NCBI RefSeq assembly: GCF_003096715.1
Contig: NZ_QEOL01000021.1
Span: forward strand, 62,001 to 126,000
DNA from: Paraburkholderia silvatlantica
Lineage (GTDB): Bacteria > Pseudomonadota > Gammaproteobacteria > Burkholderiales > Burkholderiaceae
Direction: 5' to 3'
Length of the DNA stretch: 64,000 bases
Part shown: positions 8,788 through 17,805 of the stretch, one piece after another
Layout of the letters: each line of letters opens with the position of its first letter
Numbering within the stretch: the stretch's first letter is position 1
The notes under the pieces: generated by a model
Database searches by the model: none
What the model was told of the DNA's origin: nothing
The model's input: only the letters and a program-made list of their open reading frames with translations
Made by a program: the position numbers and the translations under genes

Positions 8788-9358
8788 GCGGCGAACAGCG
8801 GGCTGGCGAAAAGAGGGTGCGATGCTTCGCGCACGGCGCACGGCGCACGGGGTGTTCTCGTGCGCCGCGGTGCAGAACGCATGGTCTGCTGCCATAGGGA
8901 TTTATGCCAAGGTGCTACAATACCGGCCTTTCGGCCCTTTGCGCCTGCAGCAAAGGGCGGGCAGAACGCCTGCAGTACGCCGGTCACAAGCCGCCCCGAG
9001 GCTTGCTGGATCGGCCCGAGTAGCCGATCGAGCCGTTTGACATATCCGGTGCGCACGCCAGTCGACAGGCGTGGATGGCGCCGGAACCATCTGGAATCGA
9101 GCGAGTCTGGCTGGGTTGAACCCGTGCGAGCGCGGCCATGGAGCCTGCGCCCCGTCCCCGGCAGATTCTCTCGTCGTCCACGGGCCATCCCGGGCCATCC
9201 GTTTGCCGGGGCGCCCTCGCGGGCGTGCGTTCCGCCCGTCGCCGCAGGGCGCCCGATGTAGTGTCCGGGCGCCTTTGCATCGACCTGCAATGCCCAGCAG
9301 TGACCTTTTGAGGCGCTCCCGCGCCTTGCGCGAATAGCGCCTTTATAGCGAAGCCACC
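8788..9358 (+). other. Long noncoding region, probable rhlE promoter and structured leader
   Basis: No convincing gene in 571 bases. A likely extended -10 (TGC-TACAAT, 8913-8921) would start a leader of about 430 bases. A perfect 8-bp hairpin (CCCTTTGC 8935-8942, GCAAAGGG 8950-8957) lies at its 5' end, overlapping an alternative GGCC-TTTC-GGCC hairpin. GGGCGCC recurs several times around 9210-9275 and can form further stems. Confidence 0.5.
8913..8921 (+). promoter_or_regulatory. Candidate extended -10 promoter for rhlE
   Basis: TGC followed by TACAAT (5 of 6 to the sigma-70 -10). There is no good -35, which extended -10 promoters can tolerate. The start would be near 8929. Confidence 0.45.
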
Positions 9359-10837
9359 ATGTCCGACACAGCCGTCACGCCCAGCACTGCGAACTTTGAC
9401 CAGTTTGGTCTGGCCCCCGAAATCCTCAGGGCCGTCAAGGAGCAGGGCTACACGACGCCCACGCCGATCCAGGCGCAGGCGATTCCCGTGGTCCTCACGG
9501 GCCGCGACGTGATGGGCGCCGCGCAAACCGGCACGGGCAAGACGGCGAGCTTCTCGCTGCCGATCCTGCAGCGCCTCCTGCCGATGGCGAGCACGAGCGC
9601 CTCGCCCGCCCGCCATCCGGTGCGCGCATTGATTCTCACGCCGACGCGCGAGCTGGCCGACCAGGTCGCCAACAACGTGCGCACCTACGCGCAGCACACG
9701 CCGCTGCGCAGCGCCGTGGTGTTCGGCGGCGTCGACATGAATCCGCAGTCGGACGAGCTGCGCCGCGGCGTGGAGATCCTGATCGCGACGCCAGGCCGCC
9801 TGCTCGACCACGTGCAGCAAAAGACCACGAGCCTCGGCCAGGTACAGATGCTCGTGCTCGACGAAGCCGACCGCATGCTCGACATGGGCTTCCTGCCCGA
9901 CCTGCAGCGCATCCTGAACCTGCTGCCGAAGGAGCGCCAGACGCTGCTCTTCTCGGCCACGTTCTCGGGCGAGATCAAGAAGCTTGCCGCGACCTATCTA
10001 CGCACGCCCCAGACCATCGAGGTGGCGCGCAGCAATTCCACCGCGACCAACGTCACCCAGGTGGTGTACGAAGTCGCCGAAGGCGACAAGACCGGCGCCG
10101 TCGTTCAGTTGATCCGCGACCGGGGCCTGAAGCAGGTGATCGTGTTCTGCAACAGCAAGATCGGCGCGAGCCGCCTCGCGCGCCAGATCGAAAAGCAGGG
10201 CATCGTCGCCGCCGCGATCCATGGCGACCGCTCGCAGAACGAGCGCATGCAGGCGCTCGACGCCTTCAAGCGCGGCGAAATCGAAGCGCTCGTGGCGACC
10301 GACGTGGCCGCGCGCGGCCTCGACATTGCCGAGCTGCCCGCCGTCATCAACTTCGACCTGCCTTTCAATGCCGAAGACTATGTGCACCGTATCGGCCGCA
10401 CCGGCCGCGCGGGCGCCTCGGGTGACGCGCTTTCGCTGTGCAGCCCGAACGAGAAGAAGCAACTCGCCGATATCGAGAAGCTCATCAAGCGTCCGCTGAC
10501 CGTGGAGCGCCTCGTGGTCGACGTGCCGGTGCCGCATCACGAGGGCGGCGGCCGCCGCCGCGAGCGCGACGGCTATGAGAGCCGCGAAGGCCGCGGCGAG
10601 CGCGGCGCGCACCGCCGCGCGGCGTCGTTCGAGCGCCCGCATCATCATCGCTCGCAGCCTATCGACGACTTTTTCCTGAAGCCCTACGAGCCCTCGGCGA
10701 GCGCGCGCAACAAGGCCGAAGACACGCCCGCGAACGCCGCGCCGCAAAAACAGCAATCGAAGCAGCCGCTCGCGGCGCTGCTGGGCGGCCTCGGGTCGTC
10801 GTGGCGCAACAAGCCGACGTCGTCTTCGTCGAATTGA
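9359..10837 (+). CDS. rhlE: DEAD-box ATP-dependent RNA helicase, RhlE type
   Basis: 492 residues. All helicase motifs are visible: Q motif (FGLAPEILRAVKEQGYTTPT), motif I AQTGTGKT, Ia PTRELADQ, Ib TPGRLLD, II DEADRMLDMGF, III SAT, IV VIVFCNS, V ARGLDI and VI HRIGRTGRAG. The C-terminal tail (about 390-440) is rich in Arg, Gly and His, typical of RhlE for nonspecific RNA binding. Such helicases remodel structured RNA in ribosome assembly, mRNA decay and cold adaptation. The unusually long leader suggests post-transcriptional control. A strong terminator follows. Confidence 0.93.
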   Translation: MSDTAVTPSTANFDQFGLAPEILRAVKEQGYTTPTPIQAQAIPVVLTGRDVMGAAQTGTGKTASFSLPILQRLLPMASTSASPARHPVRALILTPTRELADQVANNVRTYAQHTPLRSAVVFGGVDMNPQSDELRRGVEILIATPGRLLDHVQQKTTSLGQVQMLVLDEADRMLDMGFLPDLQRILNLLPKERQTLLFSATFSGEIKKLAATYLRTPQTIEVARSNSTATNVTQVVYEVAEGDKTGAVVQLIRDRGLKQVIVFCNSKIGASRLARQIEKQGIVAAAIHGDRSQNERMQALDAFKRGEIEALVATDVAARGLDIAELPAVINFDLPFNAEDYVHRIGRTGRAGASGDALSLCSPNEKKQLADIEKLIKRPLTVERLVVDVPVPHHEGGGRRRERDGYESREGRGERGAHRRAASFERPHHHRSQPIDDFFLKPYEPSASARNKAEDTPANAAPQKQQSKQPLAALLGGLGSSWRNKPTSSSSN

Positions 10838-10868
10838 GTGCGCGCGCGAAAGACTCGCGCCGCGCAGA

Positions 10869-10905
10869 AAAAACGGCATGTCGCTTTTGGCGGCATGCCG
10901 TTTTT
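10869..10905. terminator. Bidirectional terminator between rhlE and gluQ
   Basis: AAAAACGGCATG (10869-10880) and CATGCCGTTTTT (10894-10905) form a 12-bp stem flanked by A and T runs on both sides, so it can stop transcripts arriving from both convergent genes. Confidence 0.85.
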
Positions 10906-10907
10906 GC

Positions 10908-11858
10908 TTAAGCTGCAGGCAATTGCCCGAGCCGCCGCTTCCACGCATCGATCGCGTCCAGCTGGAACGCCGCGAGCGTCGCGGGCGCGGGATCGTGCAA
11001 TTCGAGGCCCAGATGCCGCGCCGCGGCCAGCAGCGCTTCCAGAGGCCGTGACGCATCGAGCGCCTGCGCCCCGGTTTGCTTCGAGAGCTTTTCCCCATCC
11101 GCGTGGGTGACGACCGGCACGTGCAGGTAAGCGGGCGTCGGTACGCCAAGACACTGCTGGAGCCAGATCTGCCGCGCCGTCGAGTCGAGCAGGTCTGCGC
11201 CGCGTACCACGTGCGTGATGCGCTGTTCGGCATCGTCCACGACGACGGCGAGCTGGTAGGCCCACTGGCCGTCCGCGCGCAGCAGCACGAAATCGCCGAC
11301 TTCGGTTGCGAGATTCTGCTGCTGCGGGCCTTGCCAGCGATCGCCGAAGCGGATCAGTGCGGGATTGCCGCGGGCGCCGGCAGGCTCGTCCTCAGGTTCG
11401 TCCGCTGTTGCCTCGTCCGGCACGCGCAGCCGCCACGCGCGTGCGCGCTTGCCGTGCAGGCCGTCGCGGCACGTGCCCGGATAGATCAGCGTGGTATGGC
11501 GCTCGTGCGCGCGCAGTTGCGAATCGGCGATTTCCTTGCGCGTGCAGCCGCACGGGTAGACGTGGCCTGCGGCGATCAGCCGGTCGAGCGCCGCGCGGTA
11601 AAGACCGGTGCGGCGGCTTTGCCATTCGGGCGGCTCGTCGGCGTGGAAGCCGAAGGCCGCAAGCGTCGCGAGTATGTCCTCGGCCGCGCCCGGCACGGTG
11701 CGCGGGCCGTCGATGTCCTCCACGCGCACGAGCCAGGCGCCGCCATGCGCTCGCGCGTCGAGCCAGCTCGCGAGCGCCGAAACGAGCGAGCCAAAGTGCA
11801 GCGGACCAGTGGGCGAGGGCGCGAAGCGCCCGTGATACCCTTGCGGCGTTGCGCTCAC
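10908..11858 (-). CDS. gluQ: Glutamyl-Q tRNA(Asp) synthetase
   Basis: GluQ (YadB) is a truncated glutamyl-tRNA synthetase lacking the anticodon domain; it attaches glutamate to the queuosine base of tRNA(Asp). Seen: HIGH-like region FAPSPTGPLHFGSLVSALAS, zinc-site residues in YPCGCTRKEI and the later YPGTCRDG, and the KMSKS-equivalent KLSKQTG. Length 316 fits. It starts 9 bases after trhO, another tRNA-modification gene, so they form an operon for anticodon-loop modification. Confidence 0.93.
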   Translation of the reverse strand: MSATPQGYHGRFAPSPTGPLHFGSLVSALASWLDARAHGGAWLVRVEDIDGPRTVPGAAEDILATLAAFGFHADEPPEWQSRRTGLYRAALDRLIAAGHVYPCGCTRKEIADSQLRAHERHTTLIYPGTCRDGLHGKRARAWRLRVPDEATADEPEDEPAGARGNPALIRFGDRWQGPQQQNLATEVGDFVLLRADGQWAYQLAVVVDDAEQRITHVVRGADLLDSTARQIWLQQCLGVPTPAYLHVPVVTHADGEKLSKQTGAQALDASRPLEALLAAARHLGLELHDPAPATLAAFQLDAIDAWKRRLGQLPAA

Positions 11859-11867
11859 GCGCGCGAC

Positions 11868-12749
11868 TTAGGCGGCGGCCTGAGCCGCTGCACCCGACGC
11901 GCCCGCGCGCTCCGGATGGCACGCCGGGCAGCTCTTGCCCACGACGTAGAGCGGCGAAGCCTGCTCTTGCGGCGTTACGACGGCGCGGCACGCGAAGCAC
12001 TGCACGGTGTCCGTCGGCTCGAGCCGGGGATTGAGCGCGGTGCGCTGGTCGAACACGAAGCAGTCGCCGTTGTAATGCGCGCCGCCCACTTCCTCGAAGT
12101 ACTTGAGAATGCCGCCTTCGAGCTGGTACACGTGCTCGATGCCCACTTCCTTCATGTGGATGGCGGCCTTCTCGCAGCGAATGCCGCCTGTGCAGAACGA
12201 TACGACCGTCTTGCCGTCGAGGTCGGCGCGGTTCGCCTCGATCACCGCGGGAAATTCGCTGAACTTGTCGATGCGGTAGTCGAGCGCCTTGTCGAACGTG
12301 CCGACGTCGATTTCGAACGCGTTGCGCGTGTCGAGCATGACGACGGGCCGGCCTTCGTCGTCGAAGCCGCGGTCGAGCCACGCCTTGAGCACGACAGGTG
12401 CGACGGAAGGCGCGCGGCCTTCCTCGGGGCGGATCGCGGGCTTCTTCATCGTGATGATCTCGCGCTTCAGGCGCACGAGCATGCGGTTGAAGGGCCGCGT
12501 TTCGGAGAAGCTTTCCTTGAACCGCAGCGTCGCGAACTTGCCCTCGAAGAGCGGATCGTGGTTGATGTAGTCCATGAAGGCGCGCACGTTGGCTTCATCG
12601 CCGGCCACGAACAGGTTGATGCCTTCCGGCGCGAGCAGGATCGTGCCCCGCAAATCGAGCGATTGGCAGCGTTCGAGCACGAGCGGACGCCACTCGGGGG
12701 TCTTGTCGAGCGTGGCGAACTGGTAAGCGGAGAGATTGAGGATACGCAT
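11868..12749 (-). CDS. trhO: tRNA uridine(34) hydroxylase, rhodanese family
   Basis: 293 residues matching TrhO (YceA), which makes 5-hydroxyuridine at the wobble base using oxygen. Seen: the N-terminal acylphosphatase-like domain (APEGINLFVAG, FMDYINHDPLF), the rhodanese domain with active-site loop FCTGGIRCEKAA, and a C-terminal Cys-rich segment (CFACRAVV ... CPACHPE) that may bind metal. It is divergent from dnaE and co-directional with gluQ. Confidence 0.93.
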   Translation of the reverse strand: MRILNLSAYQFATLDKTPEWRPLVLERCQSLDLRGTILLAPEGINLFVAGDEANVRAFMDYINHDPLFEGKFATLRFKESFSETRPFNRMLVRLKREIITMKKPAIRPEEGRAPSVAPVVLKAWLDRGFDDEGRPVVMLDTRNAFEIDVGTFDKALDYRIDKFSEFPAVIEANRADLDGKTVVSFCTGGIRCEKAAIHMKEVGIEHVYQLEGGILKYFEEVGGAHYNGDCFVFDQRTALNPRLEPTDTVQCFACRAVVTPQEQASPLYVVGKSCPACHPERAGASGAAAQAAA

Positions 12750-12872
12750 GGTGCAACTGGAAAAGCGCCAGGGAAGGCGCGTGAAACCGGAGCCGGGCGC
12801 GCGTGCTGCCTGTCAACTGCGGATCTCCCCAAAAACGGGAATGGGGCAAGGCGCGCGGCGGGCGCAATCCGC

Positions 12873-12878
12873 TATTAT
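12873..12878 (+). promoter_or_regulatory. Candidate -10 box for dnaE
   Basis: TATTAT about 145 bases before the dnaE start in the 270-base divergent gap with trhO. No clear -35 is visible, so this is weak. Confidence 0.3.
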
Positions 12879-13020
12879 CCCTCAATCGCGCTTCGCGCCG
12901 CCTGCGGCGTAGTCGACACCCTGTGCGCCGGCCCCGCGCCCGCGCAAGCTCCTGGCCAGCCGGCCAATGTCACGTGCCCATGCGAGCGTGCGCCGAAAAT
13001 CGCGTGCCCCTGAAGGTACA

Positions 13021-16000
13021 ATGACGGCCATGTCAGATCCCCGCTTCGTCCATCTCCGCGTCCACTCCGAATTCTCGATTGCCGACGGCATCGTGCGCCT
13101 CGACGACCTCGTCAAGGCGGCGGCCCAGGACGGCCAGGGCGCGCTCGCGCTCACCGACCTCGGCAACGCCTTCGGCCTCGTCCGTTTCTACAAGGAAGCC
13201 CGCGACAAAGGGGTCAAACCCATTGCCGGCTGCGACGTCTGGATCACGAATCCCGACGACCGCGACAAGCCGTCGCGACTTCTGCTGCTGGTGAAGAACA
13301 AGCGCGGCTACCTGAATCTGTGCGAGCTGCTTTCCAGGGCGTGGCTCACGAACCAGTATCGCGGCCGCGCGGAAGTCGACGTGGCGTGGCTCGAAGAAGG
13401 GCTGGCCGAGGGTCTGCTTGCAATCTCGGGTGCGCAACAGGGCGACGTGGGTCTCGCGCTCGCGGCGGGCAATGCGCAGAGCGCGCAGCGCCATGCGCAG
13501 CGCTGGGCGAAGCTGTTCCCGAACGCGTATTACATCGAGCTGCAGCGCTGCGGCCAGCCCGGCGGCGAGCCGTATGTCGAGCAGGCGGTGGCGCTCGCCT
13601 CGCAGCTGAAGCTGCCGGTGGTCGCCACGCACCCCATGCAGTTCATGACCGACGAGGAATACACCGCGCACGAAGCGCGCGTGTGCATCTCGGAGGGCGA
13701 CATCCTCGCGAATCCGCGCCGCCAGAAGCGCTTCACGACCGATCAGCGTTTTCGCACGCAGGAAGAAATGGCCGCGCTTTTCGCGGACATTCCTTCGGCC
13801 ATCGCGAACACCATCGAAATCGCGCGGCGCTGCAATCTCACGCTCGAACTCGGCAAGCCGAAGCTGCCGCTGTTCCCGACGCCCGACGGCATGTCGCTCG
13901 ACGACTATCTCGTGCAGCTTTCGAAAGAGGGTCTCGAGAAGCGCCTCGTACAGCTGTATCCGGACGAAGCCGACCGCGAGCAGGAACGCGCGCGCTACAA
14001 CGAGCGGCTCGAATTCGAGTGCGGGACCATCATCAAGATGGGCTTCCCGGGCTACTTCCTGATCGTTGCGGACTTCATCAACTGGGCCAAGAACAACGGC
14101 GTGCCGGTCGGTCCGGGCCGGGGTTCGGGCGCGGGCTCGCTCGTCGCCTACGCGCTCGGCATTACCGACCTCGATCCGCTGCGCTACAACCTGCTGTTCG
14201 AGCGCTTCCTGAATCCGGAACGCGTGTCGATGCCCGACTTCGACATCGACTTCTGCCAGCACGGCCGCGACCGCGTCATTCAGTACGTGAAGGAGAAGTA
14301 CGGCGCCGACGCGGTGTCGCAGATCGCCACTTTCGGCACCATGGCCGCGAAGGCCGCGGTGCGCGACATCGGCCGCGTGCTCGACCTCGGCTACAACTTC
14401 ACGGACGGCGTGGCCAAGCTCATTCCGTTCAAGCCGGGCAAGCACGTCACGATTGCCGATGCGATGAAGGAAGAGCCGCTGCTGCAGGAGCGCTACGACA
14501 ACGAAGACGAAGTGCACCAGCTGCTCGATCTCGCGCAGCTCGTGGAGGGTCTCACGCGTAACGTCGGCATGCACGCGGGCGGCGTGCTGATCGCGCCGGG
14601 CAAGCTGACGGATTTTTGCCCGCTCTACACGCAGGGCGACGAAAGCGGCGTCGTGAGCCAGTACGACAAGGACGACGTGGAAGCCGTCGGCCTCGTGAAG
14701 TTCGACTTTCTGGGACTGACCACGCTCACGATTCTCGACTGGGCCGAGCGCTATATCCGCATGCTCGATCCGTCGAAGAAGGACTGGTCGCTCGCCCAGG
14801 TGCCGCTCGACGACGCGCCGTCGTTCCAGATCCTCAAGAAAGCGAATACGGTCGCCGTGTTCCAGCTGGAAAGCCGCGGCATGCAGGGCATGCTCAAGGA
14901 CGCGCAGCCCGACCGCTTCGAGGACATCATCGCGCTCGTCGCCTTGTACCGTCCGGGCCCGATGGACCTGATCCCGAGCTTCTGCGCGCGCAAGCACGGC
15001 CGCGAAGTGGTGGAGTATCCCGATCCGCGCGTCGAACCTGTTCTGAAAGAGACCTACGGCATCATGGTCTACCAGGAGCAGGTGATGCAGATGGCGCAGA
15101 TCATCGGCGGCTACTCGCTCGGCGGCGCCGACTTGCTGCGTCGCGCGATGGGCAAGAAGAAGCCCGAGGAAATGGCCAAGCACCGCGAGATCTTCGCGGA
15201 AGGCGCGGCGAAAAACGGCCTCACGCGCGAAAAGGCGGACGAAACCTTCGACTTGATGGAGAAGTTCGCGGGCTACGGCTTCAACAAGTCGCACGCGGCC
15301 GCTTACGCGCTCCTCGCTTATCACACGGCGTGGCTCAAGGCGCACCATCCGGCCGAATTCATGGCGGCGAATATGTCGCTCGCCATGGACGACACCGACA
15401 AGGTGAAGATCCTCTTCGAGGACTGCCTGACCAACAAGATGGTCGTGTTGCCGCCGGACGTGAACGCCTCGGCGTATCGCTTCGAGCCGGTGGCCGATGC
15501 CAATGTGGCCGAAGGCAAGCGCTCGCGCACGATCCGCTACGGTCTCGGCGCGATCAAGGGCAGCGGCCAGAACGCCATCGAAGAAATCTTGCGCGCGCGT
15601 GAAGAGGGCGGCCCGTTCAAGGACCTGTTCGACTTCTGCGAGCGCATCGACCGTCGTCTCGTGAATCGCCGCACGATCGAAGCGATGATCCGCGCGGGGG
15701 CGTTCGACACGATTCACGCAAACCGCGCACAGTTGCTCGCCTCCGTGCCGATGGCCATGGAAGCCGCCGACCAGGCGAGCGCCAATGCCATGCAGGCGGG
15801 CCTCTTCGACATGGGCGACGCGCCGCTCGCCGCGCACGAACTGGTCGACGAACCCGCGTGGGGCGAGAAGCGCAAGCTCCAGGAAGAGAAGGCCGCGCTC
15901 GGCTTCTATCTTTCCGGCCACCTCTTCGACGCCTACAAGGACGAAGTGCGCCGCTTCGTGCGCCAGAAGATCGGCGAGCTGAAGGAAGGGCGCGACAAGC

Positions 16001-16578
16001 TGATCGCGGGCGTGATCGCCTCGTTGCGCACGCAAATGACCCAGCGCGGCAAGATGCTGATCGCGCTGCTCGACGACGGCACCGGCCAGTGCGAAGTGAC
16101 GGTGTTCAACGAGCAGTTCGAGGCGCACAAGGCGCTCTTCAAGGAAGACGAGCTGCTCGTCGTGCAGGGGGGCGCGCGCAACGACGCGTTCACGGGCGGC
16201 ATTCGCTTCACCGTGGATACGGTGATGGACCTGGAGCGCGCGCGCAGCCGCTACGCGCAGGCGGTGAAGCTGCAGATGAACGGCAACGCGAATGCGCTCG
16301 CGCTGCGCACGGTGCTCGAAGCGTATCGTGCGAAGCCCGACGACTCGCTGCCGGCGCCCGCCGAGCAAACGCGCGGCCGTGGCGGCTTCGGGCGGGATCG
16401 CGGCGAGCGCACGCAAGCGGTCATTCCGAACGGGCTTGCGGTGCAGATCGCTTACCGCAACGATCGGGCGCAAGGCGAAGTGCGTCTGGGCGACGCCTGG
16501 CGCGTCAAGCCCACCGACGACCTGCTCGCCGCGCTGCGTGGCGAGTTCGCGGGCAGCGAAATCGAGATTGTTTACTGA
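13021..16578 (+). CDS. dnaE: DNA polymerase III subunit alpha
   Basis: Replicative polymerase, 1,185 residues. Seen: N-terminal PHP domain (FVHLRVHSEFSIADG, ALALTDLGN), palm motifs GPGRGSGAGSLVAYALGITD and the catalytic PDFDIDFCQ, fingers and tandem HhH region (GYGFNKSHAAAYA, then NRRTIEAMIRAGAFD) and the C-terminal OB fold (QRGKMLIALLDDGTGQ). The PHP domain lacks several histidines of active PHP nucleases, as usual for DnaE. ATG at 13021 or ATG at 13030; GAAGG at 13012-13016 lies between the ideal distances for both. It ends convergently with a glycosyltransferase gene. Confidence 0.97.
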   Translation: MTAMSDPRFVHLRVHSEFSIADGIVRLDDLVKAAAQDGQGALALTDLGNAFGLVRFYKEARDKGVKPIAGCDVWITNPDDRDKPSRLLLLVKNKRGYLNLCELLSRAWLTNQYRGRAEVDVAWLEEGLAEGLLAISGAQQGDVGLALAAGNAQSAQRHAQRWAKLFPNAYYIELQRCGQPGGEPYVEQAVALASQLKLPVVATHPMQFMTDEEYTAHEARVCISEGDILANPRRQKRFTTDQRFRTQEEMAALFADIPSAIANTIEIARRCNLTLELGKPKLPLFPTPDGMSLDDYLVQLSKEGLEKRLVQLYPDEADREQERARYNERLEFECGTIIKMGFPGYFLIVADFINWAKNNGVPVGPGRGSGAGSLVAYALGITDLDPLRYNLLFERFLNPERVSMPDFDIDFCQHGRDRVIQYVKEKYGADAVSQIATFGTMAAKAAVRDIGRVLDLGYNFTDGVAKLIPFKPGKHVTIADAMKEEPLLQERYDNEDEVHQLLDLAQLVEGLTRNVGMHAGGVLIAPGKLTDFCPLYTQGDESGVVSQYDKDDVEAVGLVKFDFLGLTTLTILDWAERYIRMLDPSKKDWSLAQVPLDDAPSFQILKKANTVAVFQLESRGMQGMLKDAQPDRFEDIIALVALYRPGPMDLIPSFCARKHGREVVEYPDPRVEPVLKETYGIMVYQEQVMQMAQIIGGYSLGGADLLRRAMGKKKPEEMAKHREIFAEGAAKNGLTREKADETFDLMEKFAGYGFNKSHAAAYALLAYHTAWLKAHHPAEFMAANMSLAMDDTDKVKILFEDCLTNKMVVLPPDVNASAYRFEPVADANVAEGKRSRTIRYGLGAIKGSGQNAIEEILRAREEGGPFKDLFDFCERIDRRLVNRRTIEAMIRAGAFDTIHANRAQLLASVPMAMEAADQASANAMQAGLFDMGDAPLAAHELVDEPAWGEKRKLQEEKAALGFYLSGHLFDAYKDEVRRFVRQKIGELKEGRDKLIAGVIASLRTQMTQRGKMLIALLDDGTGQCEVTVFNEQFEAHKALFKEDELLVVQGGARNDAFTGGIRFTVDTVMDLERARSRYAQAVKLQMNGNANALALRTVLEAYRAKPDDSLPAPAEQTRGRGGFGRDRGERTQAVIPNGLAVQIAYRNDRAQGEVRLGDAWRVKPTDDLLAALRGEFAGSEIEIVY

Positions 16579-16633
16579 AGCAGCAGCCGCGTGCCGATTG
16601 CGTTTCTGACGCAGCCGGCCGCGCCGGTTGAAC

Positions 16634-17500
16634 TCAACGGCTTTGCCCCGGCTGCTCTGCACCGCCGCGTGACTTCGATGCCTGCATCGCCCGCGTCATC
16701 AATGCGAGCTTGGCGTATCGATAGTACGTGCCCTCGGCGTTCGTCACCGACAGCATGAAGCCCTCGGCGCCGTCGAGAAAACCGCGCTGAATGACGTAGG
16801 TGCGAATGAAGGCCCAGAGGCCTTTGCCGATCGCCTTGCCGAGCGTCGAACGTTTGCCGTTTTCGGCCATCGTCAACGCGCCCGAGGTCGAATACGAATT
16901 GGCTTTGTCGAGCGCTTCGTGAAGTTCGCCGACGGCGATATGGATGATCGGTCCGTCGAGCCGTCCAATCGTCCCTTCGATCACGAGCCGTGTGTGCGTG
17001 CGAACGTCGGTGAAGCGCGCGCTGCCGCGCCGGAACAGCCGCTCGATGCGATCGGGCCACCATCCCGAATGCCGCATGAAGCGGCCGCAAAAGCTCGAAC
17101 GGCGCGGCGTCGAATAGGCGGCATGCGTCGTGCCGTGTTCCAGCAATTGCTCGATTTCGCGACGCAATTCGTCGCCGACACGTTCGTCCGCGTCGAGGCA
17201 CAGCACCCAGTCGCCGGTGGCGACATCGAGGGCGCGGTTTTTTTGCGGACCGTCGCCAGGCCAGTCGGTCTCGAATACGCGCGCGCCGAGCGAGCGGCAG
17301 ATGTCAGGCGTGCCGTCGCTGCTGCCGGAATCGAACACGATCGTTTCCATTGCCAGGCCTCGCACGGATTCGAGACAGTCGCGAATGTCATGGGCCTCGT
17401 TCATCGCGACGACGATCACGGAGAGTGTGGCGCGTTTCGTCGACGGAGCACGGGTGCTTTGCGTGCTGCTGGCGCAGGACGAGAGGGGGAGGTCGGACAT
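16634..17500 (-). CDS. GT2 glycosyltransferase, LPS core type (WaaE/LpsC-like)
   Basis: About 288 residues. GT-A fold start LSVIVVAMNEAHDIRDCL, DxD-type LCLDADERVG, and a C-terminal part (GFLDGAEGFMLSVTNAEGTYYRYAKL) characteristic of WaaE/KdtX beta-1,4-glucosyltransferases acting on inner-core heptose. ATG 17500 is preferred over an ATG at 17599: TAGAAT on the minus strand (17606-17611) places the transcript start near 17599, so the upstream ATG would have no leader. The neighbours (msbA and other glycosyltransferases) support LPS assembly. Confidence 0.85.
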   Translation of the reverse strand: MSDLPLSSCASSTQSTRAPSTKRATLSVIVVAMNEAHDIRDCLESVRGLAMETIVFDSGSSDGTPDICRSLGARVFETDWPGDGPQKNRALDVATGDWVLCLDADERVGDELRREIEQLLEHGTTHAAYSTPRRSSFCGRFMRHSGWWPDRIERLFRRGSARFTDVRTHTRLVIEGTIGRLDGPIIHIAVGELHEALDKANSYSTSGALTMAENGKRSTLGKAIGKGLWAFIRTYVIQRGFLDGAEGFMLSVTNAEGTYYRYAKLALMTRAMQASKSRGGAEQPGQSR

Positions 17501-17605
17501 GAAGGGTGAGCCTTTTGTATCGATGGCGGCCAGACGCAGTCCGGCATGTTGCAGCACGCGAGCGAATGCCGGAAGGACGGGCTGGCACGGTCGTCGCATG
17601 TGCCT

Positions 17606-17611
17606 ATTCTA
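17606..17611 (-). promoter_or_regulatory. Candidate -10 box for the WaaE-like gene
   Basis: TAGAAT on the minus strand, 5 of 6 to consensus, with no obvious -35. Confidence 0.35.
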
Positions 17612-17805
17612 GACTATTGCCTCTCCCCCTCCAGGGTCACGCGAGTCAGGGCTCGGAGGAAAGCGCCGGGCATACGCTAAGATGTCGCACTGCCCGGGGG
17701 CGGCATTGCGGTGGTGTTGCCGTTGTCGTTTATTTCAGGCGCATCGGCCCTGCATTCCCCGCGCTCGTGTGCCTTGCCAGGCGACGCGCTATTGGACCCG
17801 CTTTC

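Noticed and set aside
13017..13022. TACAAT overlapping the dnaE start as a leaderless promoter
   Set aside because: No -35 or extended element, and a GAAGG ribosome-binding site is present, so a leader is more likely.
13033..16662. A 1,209-codon minus-strand open frame opposite dnaE
   Set aside because: It is an antisense shadow caused by high third-position GC. It has no domains, and dnaE on the other strand is complete with all motifs.
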